Positions 50,629 through 60,264 are shown, numbered from the stretch's first letter. The stretch: 64,000 nt of DNA from a bacterium (GCA_019753235.1 JAIELF010000018.1:1-64000); one strand, 5' to 3'. Notes: generated by a model not told the origin, from the sequence alone. Made by a program: numbers and translations.

Positions 50629-50902
50629 CTACCTGTTTATCCTTCTATCGCCCTGCTCTCCGTTTCCGGATCGAGAGGGGCCTGAACACAAGTCGGGCAG
50701 GAACCACGCGATGGCAGGGCTTCCATCGAGCGGCCTCTTTTCGCTCGGCCAAGACGGACCGAAGCGACGTAGTGTAGCCGGCCCATTGATTAGGGGCAAC
50801 GCAAACCTGCGAACGTTCATCAAGCCATCACATCTTCCCCGCCGTTGCCGACCCCGCTGATTTTCAGGAAACCAAAACAGCCGGCAGCAGAGGCACCGAG
50901 CG

Positions 50903-51601
50903 TCAGTCGGTCGAAAAACTTGGTGGAAATGGGTCCTGCTTGTCCCCCATCATTCCATCCAGGGCTTCTTGGGCCGTTTCCACCAGCATTTCCAATCGCT
51001 TGTCGACATCGGGAACCTCAAGGATCGCTTGTTTTCGCTGGATCGGTAACGGTGCTGAGTAAGCGACAACATCGCTGAAGGCGGCCGCATCGCAGTGCCT
51101 TTTGAGGTAGCGGAGGAACTGCTCGACCGCCTGATTGTCGTCGGGCAGGATGGCCGACAAATGGCGAAGGATTTCCGCTCGCTGAAGTTCTCGCCGGGCT
51201 CCCTGGCTAGGTTCCATTTCATCTTCCAGAATTTCGACTTTCGCCTGCCGGTACAGCTTGACGGTGTCGACTTCCTTGAGAATTCGAACTCTTTTGATGC
51301 CTTCGAGTTCCATCAAGAATTCCCCGTTGGGAAGTCGCCGTTCTTGATGAATTTTGCCAAGCGTCCCGACCGAATGGATCGGTACCGGATCGTTCGATGG
51401 ACCCGGCTTAGGAAGAATCATGACGATTTCTCGCTCGCCGGCGAGCGCGTCCTCGGTCATTTGTTTGTAGCGAGGCTCAAAAATGCGGAGCGGAAGCCGA
51501 CCGTGAGGGAAAAAGACGAGCCCCCCTAGTGGGAAAAGTTTAACCACTTTGTCCGGAGATGTCGGCAAGGTTGCGAACTCAATTGTGAAAGAGGTGACCA
51601 T
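50903..51601 (-). CDS. LON-protease N-terminal-domain (LON substrate-binding) protein
   Basis: A 232-residue protein with only the LON N-terminal fold. The ATG at 51601 is chosen because the protein starts VTSFTIEFATLPTSP and FPLGGLVFFPHGRLPLRIFE follows, the family's opening motif. The frame extends upstream but looks non-coding. No AAA or peptidase domain is present. The family binds proteins or peptides and is probably a chaperone or adaptor in the cytosol. It is divergent from the second htrA gene (starts about 185 bases apart). The C-terminal region (EVPDVDKRLEMLVETAQEAL) is helical. Confidence 0.9.
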   Translation of the reverse strand: MVTSFTIEFATLPTSPDKVVKLFPLGGLVFFPHGRLPLRIFEPRYKQMTEDALAGEREIVMILPKPGPSNDPVPIHSVGTLGKIHQERRLPNGEFLMELEGIKRVRILKEVDTVKLYRQAKVEILEDEMEPSQGARRELQRAEILRHLSAILPDDNQAVEQFLRYLKRHCDAAAFSDVVAYSAPLPIQRKQAILEVPDVDKRLEMLVETAQEALDGMMGDKQDPFPPSFSTD

Positions 51602-51728
51602 CCGTGAGTCATAACGGCATCTCCAGAGTGTAGAGGGGAACCCCCTCTGCCGCCAAAGTTGTTCAAACAAGCAGTACATCCCTGGATCGACACGAATCTC
51701 GCTTCAGGGGGTACGGTCCTCGTCGGAT

Positions 51729-51757
51729 TTGACACGTTTTGTTGAAAAAGGCATCAT
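51729..51757 (+). promoter_or_regulatory. Candidate sigma-70-type promoter for the second htrA gene
   Basis: TTGACA (51729-51734), a 17-base spacer and CATCAT (51752-51757; four of six bases match TATAAT) lie 28 bases before the ATG at 51786. Spacing is ideal and -35 perfect. Consensus-based only. Confidence 0.45.
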
Positions 51758-51785
51758 TCTTCCTGTTGGTTCGGGGAGCAAAATC

Positions 51786-53162
51786 ATGCCTGGGAAAACC
51801 CATTCGTTCTGGATCGGGATGAGTCTCTGCCTCGCCTCTTTGGCCCTTCCTTCTTCGCGGGTGAGGGGCGACGGTACGATCGACGACCGACGTGCTCTGA
51901 GGCGAAGCCCCGTCGTGGAAGTCTTCGAGAAAACCAAAAATGCTGTCGTCAATATCTCGACCACGCAGATCATTCAGGTTCGATCATCGATGATCTTTGA
52001 CAGCCTGTTCGACGAGATGTTCGATTTCCCCACCGGGGCCGGCCCGACGCGAGAACTCAAAAGGACAGCGGTCGGCAGCGGCTTTGTCATTCACCCTTCG
52101 GGTTACATCGTGACCAATGCTCACGTCGTCGCCCGCACGGCCGAACGAAAGGTGATCTTTCCCGACAAACAAGAATTCGATGCCGAGATCGTTGCGACCG
52201 ACGCCAGGCGAGATCTTGCCGTCTTAAAGATCTCGGCCGACAAGCCGCTCGATTCGATCAATCTGGGGCGTTCCGATGATCTGATGGTGGGGGAATCCGT
52301 CATCGCGATCGGCAACCCGCTGGGGTTGGATACGACCGTCACCACCGGGGTCGTCAGCGCACTCGATCGATCACTTGAAGTCCGAGGCGAAGTGGCTTTG
52401 GACGGATTGATTCAAACCGACGCCAGCATCAATCCGGGCAACTCCGGTGGGCCTTTGCTGAACATTCTCGGCGAATTGATTGGCATCACGACCGCGATTC
52501 GGGGTGACGCACAGAACATCGGCTTTGCCATTCCGGTGCATCGGCTCATGGAGACACTTCCCGAACTGCTCAGCGTTGAACGGCGATATCGAATTATTGT
52601 GGGATTGAAAGTGAGTCCGTTAGGCGACCGTTTGGTCAAAGAAGTTCGGCCCGGCACGCCGGCGGCCAAGGCGCAGATTCAACCAGGCGATACGATCGTG
52701 AGTGTCAATGGCATGTCACTTCGGCATGGAATCGACTACGACATCGCGCTTGTCGGCCATCATGCAGGAGAGACCTTACTTCTCGAAATCGATCGCCAGG
52801 GGAAACGCTACCGGATTCCGCTTGTCAGCGAGCCGATGCCCAAGCCCGATGGATTGACGCTCGCTCGCCAGAAGTTCGGTGTCGAAGTCGAAATGCTGTC
52901 GGCGAATGTCGTTCGGAAGCTTGAACTCTCCTCGATTCGGGGCATGCTGATCACGAAGATCGAGAAGGATGGGCCAGCCCAGCGAGCCGGCCTCGAAGCG
53001 GGCGATATCCTCGTTGATATCGGCCCATTTGTCCCCCGATCGCTGGACGATCTGGGTCTTTTACTCGAAGATCTTCCGAGCGGAACTCCCTTGACCGTGA
53101 GTCTGCTTCGCGAGGGGAAACGCCTCATCTACCGGCTTCGAACCCAGATCATCGCTCGTTAA
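51786..53162 (+). CDS. HtrA/Do-type periplasmic serine protease with two PDZ domains, second copy
   Basis: A 458-residue exported protease. The ATG at 51786 has GGGGAG 7 bases upstream; a signal peptide (SFWIGMSLCLASLALPSSRV) ends near RG. The triad is His113 (TNAHVV), Asp143 (RRDLAVL) and Ser220 (GNSGGP), all intact. The first PDZ begins after the protease domain (LKVSPLGDRLVKEVRPGTPA) and a second is near the C-terminus (GMLITKIEKDGPAQRAG). It differs from the other HtrA (39112) by a shorter protease-PDZ linker and by not having the Lys-rich insert. It is probably a housekeeping envelope protease. Confidence 0.95.
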   Translation: MPGKTHSFWIGMSLCLASLALPSSRVRGDGTIDDRRALRRSPVVEVFEKTKNAVVNISTTQIIQVRSSMIFDSLFDEMFDFPTGAGPTRELKRTAVGSGFVIHPSGYIVTNAHVVARTAERKVIFPDKQEFDAEIVATDARRDLAVLKISADKPLDSINLGRSDDLMVGESVIAIGNPLGLDTTVTTGVVSALDRSLEVRGEVALDGLIQTDASINPGNSGGPLLNILGELIGITTAIRGDAQNIGFAIPVHRLMETLPELLSVERRYRIIVGLKVSPLGDRLVKEVRPGTPAAKAQIQPGDTIVSVNGMSLRHGIDYDIALVGHHAGETLLLEIDRQGKRYRIPLVSEPMPKPDGLTLARQKFGVEVEMLSANVVRKLELSSIRGMLITKIEKDGPAQRAGLEAGDILVDIGPFVPRSLDDLGLLLEDLPSGTPLTVSLLREGKRLIYRLRTQIIAR

Positions 53163-53192
53163 TGGAGGTAGGACCGACTTCCCGACGTGCCG

Positions 53193-54449
53193 CTACTCGG
53201 GGACTTCGATTCGCTCCATCCCTTTCTTCGCGCCGGTTTTGCTGACGGGCCAAGTGCTACCGTCGATGGTGGAATACTTGTACAAAATCGCCAAATCGAT
53301 CTTGTCGGTGAGGAAGACGACGTTTTCGCTGCCGAAACAGAAGTTTGCTCCGCCGGGATGCAAGCTTGAGAAGACGCCTGGGACCGGTTCTTTACCGTTG
53401 GGGCCGCGCGAGTTGATCTGCGAGAGAGCAGGGTTGATGTCCCCGTAGCGAGCGGTGTAGAGATTCTCTGCTTGCGGGTCGACGCTGTTAGGGGACTCGG
53501 CCGCGGTTGGCGGATAGACCTGGGCAGTACAGCTCTGATAAGTCCCCACTCCCCAGAAGCCGCCCCCCTGAGCGGGGCTGAAGCCGAGCCTAGTCTCTTC
53601 TGCGTTGAACGGAGGAGGGAACGACCCCTTCTTTTGAACGGCTTCGCCGATCAAGATCGTCTTGGCGGCCCCGTCCTGAATATCGTCGAGCTTGGCCGAT
53701 CCATTGATCCCGAAAGCACCCATCGGCGGGTAGTACAGTGGCGGGGTCAAGCGAATCTTCGCGATTCGCGCCGATCGATAAAAGCCGTACGTGTTCGAAC
53801 GTTCGTCGTATTCGCCGGTGGAAAAAACATAGTTCCCCGGGGCGGCCTGCTGACGAGCATAAGGATTGTTGATGTTATTGAAGTCGAACGTTGGATCGGT
53901 CTTCGTGTAGTCCGACGGACAAATGAAAACTTCGAGCCGGGTGCTGATCACCGCGATGTTGTCGGACAAATACTTTGAATCGCCGACGGGAAACTGACTG
54001 GCCAAAGGCCATTTCGATCCCGAGTTCGGTGCCGTGCCGCACGAGGAAGCCTCATAGTTGTAGAGACTTGACAATCGAGTTTGATCGATGAAGGGCAAGA
54101 TCAGCGCCCAGCCGGTCGTGTTCAGCGTTCGGTTGTTGGTGCCGCCGGGCCATTCTTTGGGATCCAAAATGCCGGCCGCCGTCGATGCCACGCGAGCGGG
54201 GGGTGGATTGCTGCAACTTCCGCCGACGCAGAACGAACCAGGATTGATCAGCGCCGGGGGTAGGGACTTATGTTGTTGGTTGTACTGCGATAAGGCGGAG
54301 CCAAGGTTTTTGAGATTGTTGATGCACTGCGTTCGCCGGCCAGACTCCATCACCATCGAAAGGGCTGGCAACAGCAGCGACGCCAAAATACCAATGACGG
54401 CGATGACCACTAAGATCTCGACCAGGGTGAATCCCGCTTGTCGACGCAC
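53193..54449 (-). CDS. DUF1559 prepilin-like protein
   Basis: A 418-residue protein typical of Planctomycetes, in which it occurs in many copies. The GTG at 54449 is chosen over the longer frame because GGAGG is 7 bases upstream and the prepilin motif then begins at residue 6: AGFTLVEILVVIAVIGILAS, with cleavage after Gly and Glu at +5. The signature C-x-NNLKNLG follows. The rest is the DUF1559 fold with many short strands and a late NFCFGSENVVFLTDK that parallels the FCDGHV motif of the other copy. It lacks the assembly ATPase partners; it may be processed by the peptidase at 27052. The htrA stop lies 31 bases from its stop, so the genes converge. Confidence 0.9.
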   Translation of the reverse strand: MRRQAGFTLVEILVVIAVIGILASLLLPALSMVMESGRRTQCINNLKNLGSALSQYNQQHKSLPPALINPGSFCVGGSCSNPPPARVASTAAGILDPKEWPGGTNNRTLNTTGWALILPFIDQTRLSSLYNYEASSCGTAPNSGSKWPLASQFPVGDSKYLSDNIAVISTRLEVFICPSDYTKTDPTFDFNNINNPYARQQAAPGNYVFSTGEYDERSNTYGFYRSARIAKIRLTPPLYYPPMGAFGINGSAKLDDIQDGAAKTILIGEAVQKKGSFPPPFNAEETRLGFSPAQGGGFWGVGTYQSCTAQVYPPTAAESPNSVDPQAENLYTARYGDINPALSQINSRGPNGKEPVPGVFSSLHPGGANFCFGSENVVFLTDKIDLAILYKYSTIDGSTWPVSKTGAKKGMERIEVPE

Positions 54450-55093
54450 GTTTCTTCCTCCGCCTTCCTGACGGAAGGTAGCTGGTGTAGTTGGGGATGC
54501 CCCATCGCGAAGGGGCCGAGGCACCACCATCGACTCGGCATCTGCTTGAACGCATCGGTCGATTGTTGTCGTCGGGTCCATCTTTGGCCGACCTGCTGAA
54601 TTTCTTTATCCAGCACGCCGTCGCGATGCCACCACTGTCGGGGGGAGTGCGGCCGCCTTTGTCCAAGGATCATTGTTCGCGATCGTCGGCCCATTGCCAA
54701 GAACGATTCGACGAGAAAGGCTCCGCGCCCTTTTTCTACGACGGTTGGGTGGCCGAGGGTCTTCGTATTCTGTCGATTTCGGCACGTGCGGGGGAATCTC
54801 TCGGACAATGTCCTCCTTGTTTGGTTGCCCCCTTTGGACGGCTTCGTTAGATTCTTTGGAATGGTCATCGCAGGCCGGCACGAAAGACGGGGAATCCCCG
54901 GAGTGCTCGTTCCGTCGCGAGAGAGAGTATCGAAGCGGGCGGACGGCAGAGGTCGTCCGTGGTTTGCGAAATCATGCGAAAGATTTCGCTAGCCGCTTTC
55001 GGTCTGTTTCTGCGCCGCGGCCAAACCGGTGAACATCATTAGCTCTACGCCAACGCGACGTTTTCGCAGACGGGACGAGGAAACGCCGACACC
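54450..55093. other. 644-bp divergent non-coding region
   Basis: It separates the DUF1559 gene (minus) from a tiny membrane-protein gene (plus). Several frames stay open on both strands, but they have high Arg/Ser content, no ribosome-binding site and look like shadows. No terminator or clear promoter was found. The GAGGAA site of the next gene lies at about 55076-55081. Confidence 0.5.
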
Positions 55094-55279
55094 ATGAACT
55101 TGAAAAAGATCCTCTGCCTTATCGCGCTGGTGATTTCCGGCCTACTCGGATTGCTATTCACGCTCGATTTAGCGATCGCGATTCCTTTTGGCCGATCCGA
55201 CATCACCACCGACATTCTCGTCTCGCTGGCGGCAGGCTTGCTCATCTGGCAAGGTGTCGAAACTTGGTTCGAAAAGTAG
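55094..55279 (+). CDS. Tiny membrane protein (two TM helices), unknown
   Basis: A 61-residue protein with GAGGAA upstream of the ATG. Two hydrophobic stretches (about residues 5-27, ILCLIALVISGLLGLLFTLD, and 42-55, ILVSLAAGLLIWQG) predict a hairpin in the membrane with a short polar loop. The acidic C-terminal end is ETWFEK. No family is recognised. Codon choice matches the chromosome, so a real small gene is likely, but function is open. It converges on the Wza-like gene. Confidence 0.7.
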   Translation: MNLKKILCLIALVISGLLGLLFTLDLAIAIPFGRSDITTDILVSLAAGLLIWQGVETWFEK

Positions 55280-55301
55280 CCGCTCGCCTGCCGAGCGTCT
55301 C

Positions 55302-56549
55302 TTATCGAATCAGCGCGAATCGAATCAGGCCGAACAGCGACGCGAATCGTTCGAACGGCGAGAGATAGTTGTCCAGTGCGACGTTGGTCTGGAATCCGCC
55401 GGTGCCAGGGATGACGATCCGGTCGCCTGGAAGAACCTGGTAGTTGGTTCGCGTGTCGCCACAAAAGGCCAGCGACTTCCAATCGACCCAGAGAATCTGA
55501 TCGCAACCGCCGCCGGGATTGGGCCGGGCGATATGCATCTTGTCGATGGCGGCAAAATTCGTGAGTCCTCCCGCCAGCGTAATGGCGTCGAGCACGGTCT
55601 CTTTCCCGGTCACCGGGAGTCGGCCCTGCTGCTGGACTTGCCCGAGGACGTAATACACCTTGCTGTTGAACGAAGCAACGTCGACGTAAATTTGAGGATT
55701 CTCGACGTACCGCTTCATGTGCTGCCGAATCTTGTTCTCGATTTCCAACAGCGTTAAGCCCGCGACGTGAACCTGCCCGTAGTAGCCCAAACTGATAGTG
55801 CCGTCTTGCCGAACCAATCGTTCACCGAGCAGCGGACGATTCGGAAGGATCGAAAGGGCTTCGATGTAGAGAACATCGGGTGGTTCGACGATGTACTGCG
55901 GATGGCTTTCCATCCGAAGTTCGCGTGGGAATCGTGGGTTGTTGTAAGCGATGTCCGGATTCGGATCCTTTTTCCAGGAGGCTAGCCAACGATGGTGCTT
56001 TCGCTGGCCGGTGGCGGCGCGGAATTGCTGGGACTCTTGCTTATAGGCGTGGTGTTTATTGTGCCCGGAATAGACAGGCGGCATCGGCGCGACGGAGTTT
56101 CCTGCCTGCAAGTCGAGACCATCGGGCGAGCATCCCCCCGGCCCGCAGCTGGGTGCCGGACATCCCCCGGGCCCGCAGCTTTCTCCGACACTGTTCGTCA
56201 TGGCGTTTGCCATGGCGCCAGGCATGGGCTGTTCGATAAGACTGGCGGCGTCCGTCGGGACTGGTCCCTCGCCGGGGATCGGTAATTCGATGATTTCCCC
56301 CTCTTGCCGAAAGTCAGTCAAGGCGATGGGGGCGGGTTGGGATGCTCGGGGGAGCGAAATCGGCTCTCGCCCTGACTGCAGATTGGGGAAAGGCTGCGAA
56401 AAGGGATGACCGTCGGTGTTGCCGATCGGGGCAAAGCCGGGCGGAGCCGTCTTTCGGCCATAACCAAGCCCGCCGCATCCAACGGTCGAACACGCCATCG
56501 CCATGACAACCAGATAGCCAAGCTGTCGAGAAAACTGTGGGCCCGTCAT
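55302..56549 (-). CDS. Polysaccharide biosynthesis/export lipoprotein (Wza-like)
   Basis: About 415 residues from the ATG at 56549; a second in-frame ATG at 56561 is an alternative. The signal peptide (QLGYLVVMAMACSTVGC) has a lipobox with Cys25. A long Pro/Gly-rich region follows with two SCGPGGC/CGPGGC-type motifs and a histidine-rich stretch. The C-terminal half has the Poly_export (Wza) domain: YIVEPPDVLYIEALSI, GERLVRQDGTISLGYYGQVH, VAGLTLLEIENKIRQHM, then an SLBB-like VYYVLGQVQQQGRLPVTGKE. It should form an outer-membrane exit for a polysaccharide. The synthetic genes are not adjacent. Confidence 0.88.
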   Translation of the reverse strand: MTGPQFSRQLGYLVVMAMACSTVGCGGLGYGRKTAPPGFAPIGNTDGHPFSQPFPNLQSGREPISLPRASQPAPIALTDFRQEGEIIELPIPGEGPVPTDAASLIEQPMPGAMANAMTNSVGESCGPGGCPAPSCGPGGCSPDGLDLQAGNSVAPMPPVYSGHNKHHAYKQESQQFRAATGQRKHHRWLASWKKDPNPDIAYNNPRFPRELRMESHPQYIVEPPDVLYIEALSILPNRPLLGERLVRQDGTISLGYYGQVHVAGLTLLEIENKIRQHMKRYVENPQIYVDVASFNSKVYYVLGQVQQQGRLPVTGKETVLDAITLAGGLTNFAAIDKMHIARPNPGGGCDQILWVDWKSLAFCGDTRTNYQVLPGDRIVIPGTGGFQTNVALDNYLSPFERFASLFGLIRFALIR

Positions 56550-56653
56550 GTCGCTTGCCATCCTCCACGCGGCCGAGGTTTCGCCGACCGAACCAAGTCG
56601 GACCGGTGTCACCGTCGAGCCTGCCCACTCTGAGAGAGTGGCTTGGTCAGATT

Positions 56654-57010
56654 TCATTCACCAAGGTGCAGCATCATGTTGGTGGACGTAGCCTGCTCCA
56701 ACGCCCATTCAGGTAGCGCGGTGAAGTCGGCATCATCGAACAATCCAGTAGTTCGACCGCCATCGTCGGCCCCCGTGAGACCTTCCGACCTCTTGCCGGT
56801 AAAGCCGACACCACCGATGCCGACAGAGATGACAGAAGCGGAACAACCGATCCCGATTCGCGAGCATAGGTGGAGGTTTGTAACGAGCAGGCAAACTTGA
56901 TCAGCCATGCAGATGCCGATGGAGTCTCGCCGAATCTCCGCCTGGAGAAGGTCTCGCCCCAAGCGAGAAAGGGAGATGTCGACGGCGTCGATCTTTTCCT
57001 CGAACTTCAT
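56654..57010 (-). CDS. Small hypothetical protein
   Basis: A 118-residue frame from an ATG at 57010 (MKFEEKIDAVDISLSRLGRD). Its codon choice follows the chromosome's style, and residues 15-60 look like an amphipathic or weakly hydrophobic region (DQVCLLVTNLHLCSR). There is no recognised domain and the ribosome-binding site is weak. It lies 104 bases upstream of the Wza-like gene on the same strand, so it could be co-transcribed with it. The longer in-frame extension to 57358 overlaps the next plus-strand gene and is probably not used. I rate the gene as likely but unproven. Confidence 0.5.
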   Translation of the reverse strand: MKFEEKIDAVDISLSRLGRDLLQAEIRRDSIGICMADQVCLLVTNLHLCSRIGIGCSASVISVGIGGVGFTGKRSEGLTGADDGGRTTGLFDDADFTALPEWALEQATSTNMMLHLGE

Positions 57011-57052
57011 TGAAACTCTGGATTCTGTCGGTAGTATGTTTCCTTGAGGAGC

Positions 57053-57736
57053 GTGCATCCGAATAGGGTGCCTACTTTGTTTATCCGCGATTTTTCCTGC
57101 CTGAGCAACGAATTGAATCGCTTCACTGCGTTTTTCAGCATCGTGATCTTTCTCGTGGCCGCGGTGGGGATTCCTCTTCCGATCGTGACGAAGAAGGACC
57201 GTTCTGTTCCATTCCCATGCATGGATCGAGCTTGTGGGTGCCGGTCCGCCGCGGAATGCAAACAACACTGCTGCTGCTTTTCGAACGCCGAGAAGGTCGC
57301 CTGGGCACGCCAGCACGGGCACGATCCCGACACCGTCGCGAGTTGTGCGACACCTCAAGATAGTGCCGATTCAACCCAAGGGTCATGCTGCGCGACGAAG
57401 AACACGCCGAAGTCCTGCCCACATTGCCGAACGACCAAGCTCGGACGTGCCGGAGTCTCGGCTCAGAAGGATTCTCTCCAGAAGGTTTCTCCCCAGAAAG
57501 ATACTCACGGGATCGAAGTGCTGATTTCCTCGTTCGAGCGCCGATGTCAGGGTGGTGACAATTTCTGGATGGTCCTGTCCACCGCCATGATCCCGCCACC
57601 GAGCGTTTTTCTCGCGATTCCTGATCGAGTCATCCTTGTGCTGGGTATTCCTACATTGCCTGCCTATAGCTTGGAGGCAACCGGCCCGCCCGTTCCGCCT
57701 CCCGAAGACGAATCCTCCCTGCCCATCTTTTCCTAG
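57053..57736 (+). CDS. Cysteine-rich secreted planctomycete protein, unknown function
   Basis: About 227 residues; the start is uncertain (GTG at 57053, or an in-frame TTG at 57044 or further in). A hydrophobic segment (FFSIVIFLVAAVGIPLPIV) acts as signal or anchor. The mature part has the cysteine cluster PCMDRACGCRSAAECKQHCC plus one more Cys, then KVAWARQHGHDPD, SCC and SCPHC. I have a general impression that proteins with this PFPC...CGC...CCCF pattern recur in planctomycetes; function is unknown. Metal or disulfide use is likely. It precedes two PEP-CTERM-like proteins with predicted N-terminal histidines. It shares the SCPHC pair with the protein at 6306-6725. Confidence 0.72.
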   Translation: MHPNRVPTLFIRDFSCLSNELNRFTAFFSIVIFLVAAVGIPLPIVTKKDRSVPFPCMDRACGCRSAAECKQHCCCFSNAEKVAWARQHGHDPDTVASCATPQDSADSTQGSCCATKNTPKSCPHCRTTKLGRAGVSAQKDSLQKVSPQKDTHGIEVLISSFERRCQGGDNFWMVLSTAMIPPPSVFLAIPDRVILVLGIPTLPAYSLEATGPPVPPPEDESSLPIFS

Positions 57737-58188
57737 GTGCCGACAGATCGGCTCCTCCACGGCTTGGCGTCTTGTTCGCGATGTTTTGAACATCGGCCGG
57801 CCAGTGACAATCTCGATTGACGATAGAACGCACGCAACGCTCGTTGATGTCGAGTAATGACTCGGAATAACCATCCGAATCAAAACTCCTTTGACCGCGA
57901 CGAGCCGACATGCCCCTTTCGATTTGGGATGTAAGCACGCTCCTCAAAACGTGGACTTACCCGGGTCGAAGGGGCACCTCCACCGGCAAGGTTCGTGACG
58001 GTTCACCGTCAACGCAATCTCGCTAGGTAGATCACCCCACGTGCGAATCGATTGGCGATCATCCGTCGAATGATTTCTTCTCAATCTCACCGGGCGATGT
58101 CCCGCGAAGGAGATGGCCGAGCCCCACGCTGGGCACGCATTTTCTTTGCACATCGCCGCAATTGATCATTCCAGAAAGGAACCTCACC
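57737..58188. other. 452-bp non-coding region
   Basis: No supported gene; the frames here are antisense or lack a site. It should contain the promoter of the PEP-CTERM/DUF1559 group. AAAGGAA (58173-58179) is the ribosome-binding site of the next gene. Confidence 0.5.
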
Positions 58189-58998
58189 ATGTTTTTTCGA
58201 ACGATGTCTGTACTTTCTCTCTCGATGATGATGGGTCTGGCGGGAATCGCTGTTGGGCATGGGCCGCAGCTTCAAGTGACCGCCAACAACGGCAAGATCG
58301 TGACGCGAGAAATCTTTCTCGACGAACCGTACTCGCCGTTGACCGATCCCAAGTCGGTTTATGTGATACCGATGCTCAGCACGGCAGGACAGTACTTCTC
58401 ACGTCCTAATGACGAGGAGGCGGCCCCTGGCGTGCCGGCGTTCAACTCGGGTCCCGGACTCGCTTTTGGATTGGGTTCGACCTTCAACAGTGGTTTCAAC
58501 TTTCGCCTGACCTTTGTGGATGGACTCAAGCTCTGGGATGGTTCCGCTTTCGTTGATCCAGGGCTCGAACAAATTCAGGCTTTTCGCGGGTCGAGCGCCA
58601 ATCCCTCGGCTTCGGCCACGACCAGCGACGTAGGGCCATTCGCGTTTCTCAACTTCCCAACCATCGCGAATGGTTACACAGACTCTGCCCACAACTCGGG
58701 CAGCTTTCGACTCCTAGGAGATGGCGTAAGCCCGACGGCAGCGAGCCAAGACGGCGTTTATCTCTTGTCCCTTCAACTGCAAAGCACCGACCCCAACTTG
58801 TCTCCGTCCGATCCCTACTACTTCGTCCTCTATAAGAACGTCCCTCTTTCAACAGCACTGGAAGCGACTCGGCTACTGAACGTTGCACCCTCGAGCGTGC
58901 AAGTCGTTCCCGAAGCAAGTTCGCTGGTGCTAGGGCTTCTGGGGACGGTCGCGTTCGGTGGTGCCGTTGTCGCGCGTCGACGTCGTGCATCGCATTAA
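58189..58998 (+). CDS. PEP-CTERM-like surface protein with predicted N-terminal His after cleavage
   Basis: A 269-residue protein. The ATG at 58189 has AAAGGAA upstream. The signal peptide (FFRTMSVLSLSMMMGLAGIAVG) is followed by HGPQLQVTANNGK, so cleavage after Gly would expose an N-terminal His. The C-terminus is a PEP-CTERM type tripartite tail: VVPEASSLVLGLLGTVAFGG, then ARRRRASH. The body is beta-rich with DPYYFVLYKNVP and a segment (SQDGVYLLSLQL) that recalls choice-of-anchor domains. It should be sorted by an exosortase/archaeosortase system, not seen here. The second copy (60265) shares the N-terminal HGP motif. Confidence 0.82.
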   Translation: MFFRTMSVLSLSMMMGLAGIAVGHGPQLQVTANNGKIVTREIFLDEPYSPLTDPKSVYVIPMLSTAGQYFSRPNDEEAAPGVPAFNSGPGLAFGLGSTFNSGFNFRLTFVDGLKLWDGSAFVDPGLEQIQAFRGSSANPSASATTSDVGPFAFLNFPTIANGYTDSAHNSGSFRLLGDGVSPTAASQDGVYLLSLQLQSTDPNLSPSDPYYFVLYKNVPLSTALEATRLLNVAPSSVQVVPEASSLVLGLLGTVAFGGAVVARRRRASH

Positions 58999-59029
58999 AG
59001 GCAGGGTTGGTTCCTAGAGGAGCATGAGC

Positions 59030-60172
59030 ATGAAAAGGTCATCAGGTTTCACGCTGATCGAACTGCTGGTGGTGATCGCCATCATCGGGATGCTCATGGC
59101 TCTCCTCCTCCCGGCACTCGGAGCGGTGATGGATTCGGTTCGGCGAAGCCAGTGTGCCAATAATCTTCGGCAGATCGGAGTTGCCGTCCTCGCTTATCAA
59201 CAGTCGGATGGCTCGCTCCCACTCAACATGGTCGGCCCCGGTCGACCCGGTTCGAGTGCCGAGGGGGCCAACTGCACCAGCGGATTAACCAGCTGGAAGG
59301 CACGGATCCTTCCATACCTCGAACAGAAGGAACTTTACGACCTGATCAATTTCGATGTCACGACCGGTGCCCGTTGCGATGCGAAGTTAAGTGACATCAG
59401 TCGCAGCCAGTACGTTCAAATTGCTTCGACGCATCCCAATGCCACCGTCGCCAGCGTCCGGATTAGCGTCTTTCTCTGTCCTGCAGACTCTTTCGGGCCG
59501 GAAACCAACATGGGATCGGCTTGGCCCGCCAATGACAACTATGCCGCCAATATGGGTTGGCCCCCCAACGCCACTGGGCTCCGAGCCGAGCGAGGTTCAG
59601 CCATCGACTTACCCTACAACGGCGCCATCTCGATAGCGGCCCCCAATGCAACGCTTTCCCCCAAATGGCATCCCACAGGGCCTGTCACGCATCGCGACAT
59701 GATCGACGGCGTTCAACACACCGCGCTCGTTGCCGAGCGATTGATCGCGCAGTCGGCATTTCCAGTGATGGGCGATCCAACCAACGATCCTCGCCAACAG
59801 ATCGTTCACTCGATCGACCATTGGGATTTACAGCCACGAACGCTGGCACAAGTGGTTGCCGGATGCAGACGCCATTTCCGAACGCCCGAGTTTCTGCAGG
59901 GGTCGATGACCGGGCAGGCGTGGATCTCGGGCTCGCCCCTGGCCGGCGCGGGCTACATGCACGTGATGCCACCTAACGGCGTTTCGTGCATGAACTATGA
60001 GGGGCATCTCTTTGGCGACTGGATGATCACTGCCTCGAGCAACCATCGTGGTGGCGTCAACATTCTCTTCTGTGATGGGCATGTCGACTGGGTCGATCAA
60101 ACCATCGATAGCGAGATCTGGTGGAGTCTGGGGAGCAGAAACGGAGGTGAATCAACCGCGTCGAGACTTTGA
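59030..60172 (+). CDS. DUF1559 prepilin-like protein, second copy
   Basis: A 380-residue protein. The ATG at 59030 is preferred over one two codons earlier because AGAGGA then has a spacing of about 8. The motif SSGFTLIELLVVIAIIGMLM gives cleavage after Gly and Glu at +5; C-ANNLRQIG follows. The C-terminal signature NHRGGVNILFCDGHVDW is the complete H-x-G ... FCDGHV of DUF1559. It lies between two PEP-CTERM-like genes in the same direction, spacing 31 and 92 bases, so the three look like one unit. Function of the family is unknown; it is thought to form pilin-like structures. Confidence 0.92.
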   Translation: MKRSSGFTLIELLVVIAIIGMLMALLLPALGAVMDSVRRSQCANNLRQIGVAVLAYQQSDGSLPLNMVGPGRPGSSAEGANCTSGLTSWKARILPYLEQKELYDLINFDVTTGARCDAKLSDISRSQYVQIASTHPNATVASVRISVFLCPADSFGPETNMGSAWPANDNYAANMGWPPNATGLRAERGSAIDLPYNGAISIAAPNATLSPKWHPTGPVTHRDMIDGVQHTALVAERLIAQSAFPVMGDPTNDPRQQIVHSIDHWDLQPRTLAQVVAGCRRHFRTPEFLQGSMTGQAWISGSPLAGAGYMHVMPPNGVSCMNYEGHLFGDWMITASSNHRGGVNILFCDGHVDWVDQTIDSEIWWSLGSRNGGESTASRL

Positions 60173-60264
60173 TCCATCCTTTGCCGGCGAAAACCAACAA
60201 GCGTTCCTCCGGCATCAGTGTTTTCCTCGGTTCTATCCTTCCTCTGATTCGAAAGGTCCTTGAA

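Noticed and set aside
54491-55032. Several open frames in the region between the DUF1559 gene and the small membrane protein.
   Set aside because: Arg/Ser-rich, overlapping in different frames, no ribosome-binding site.
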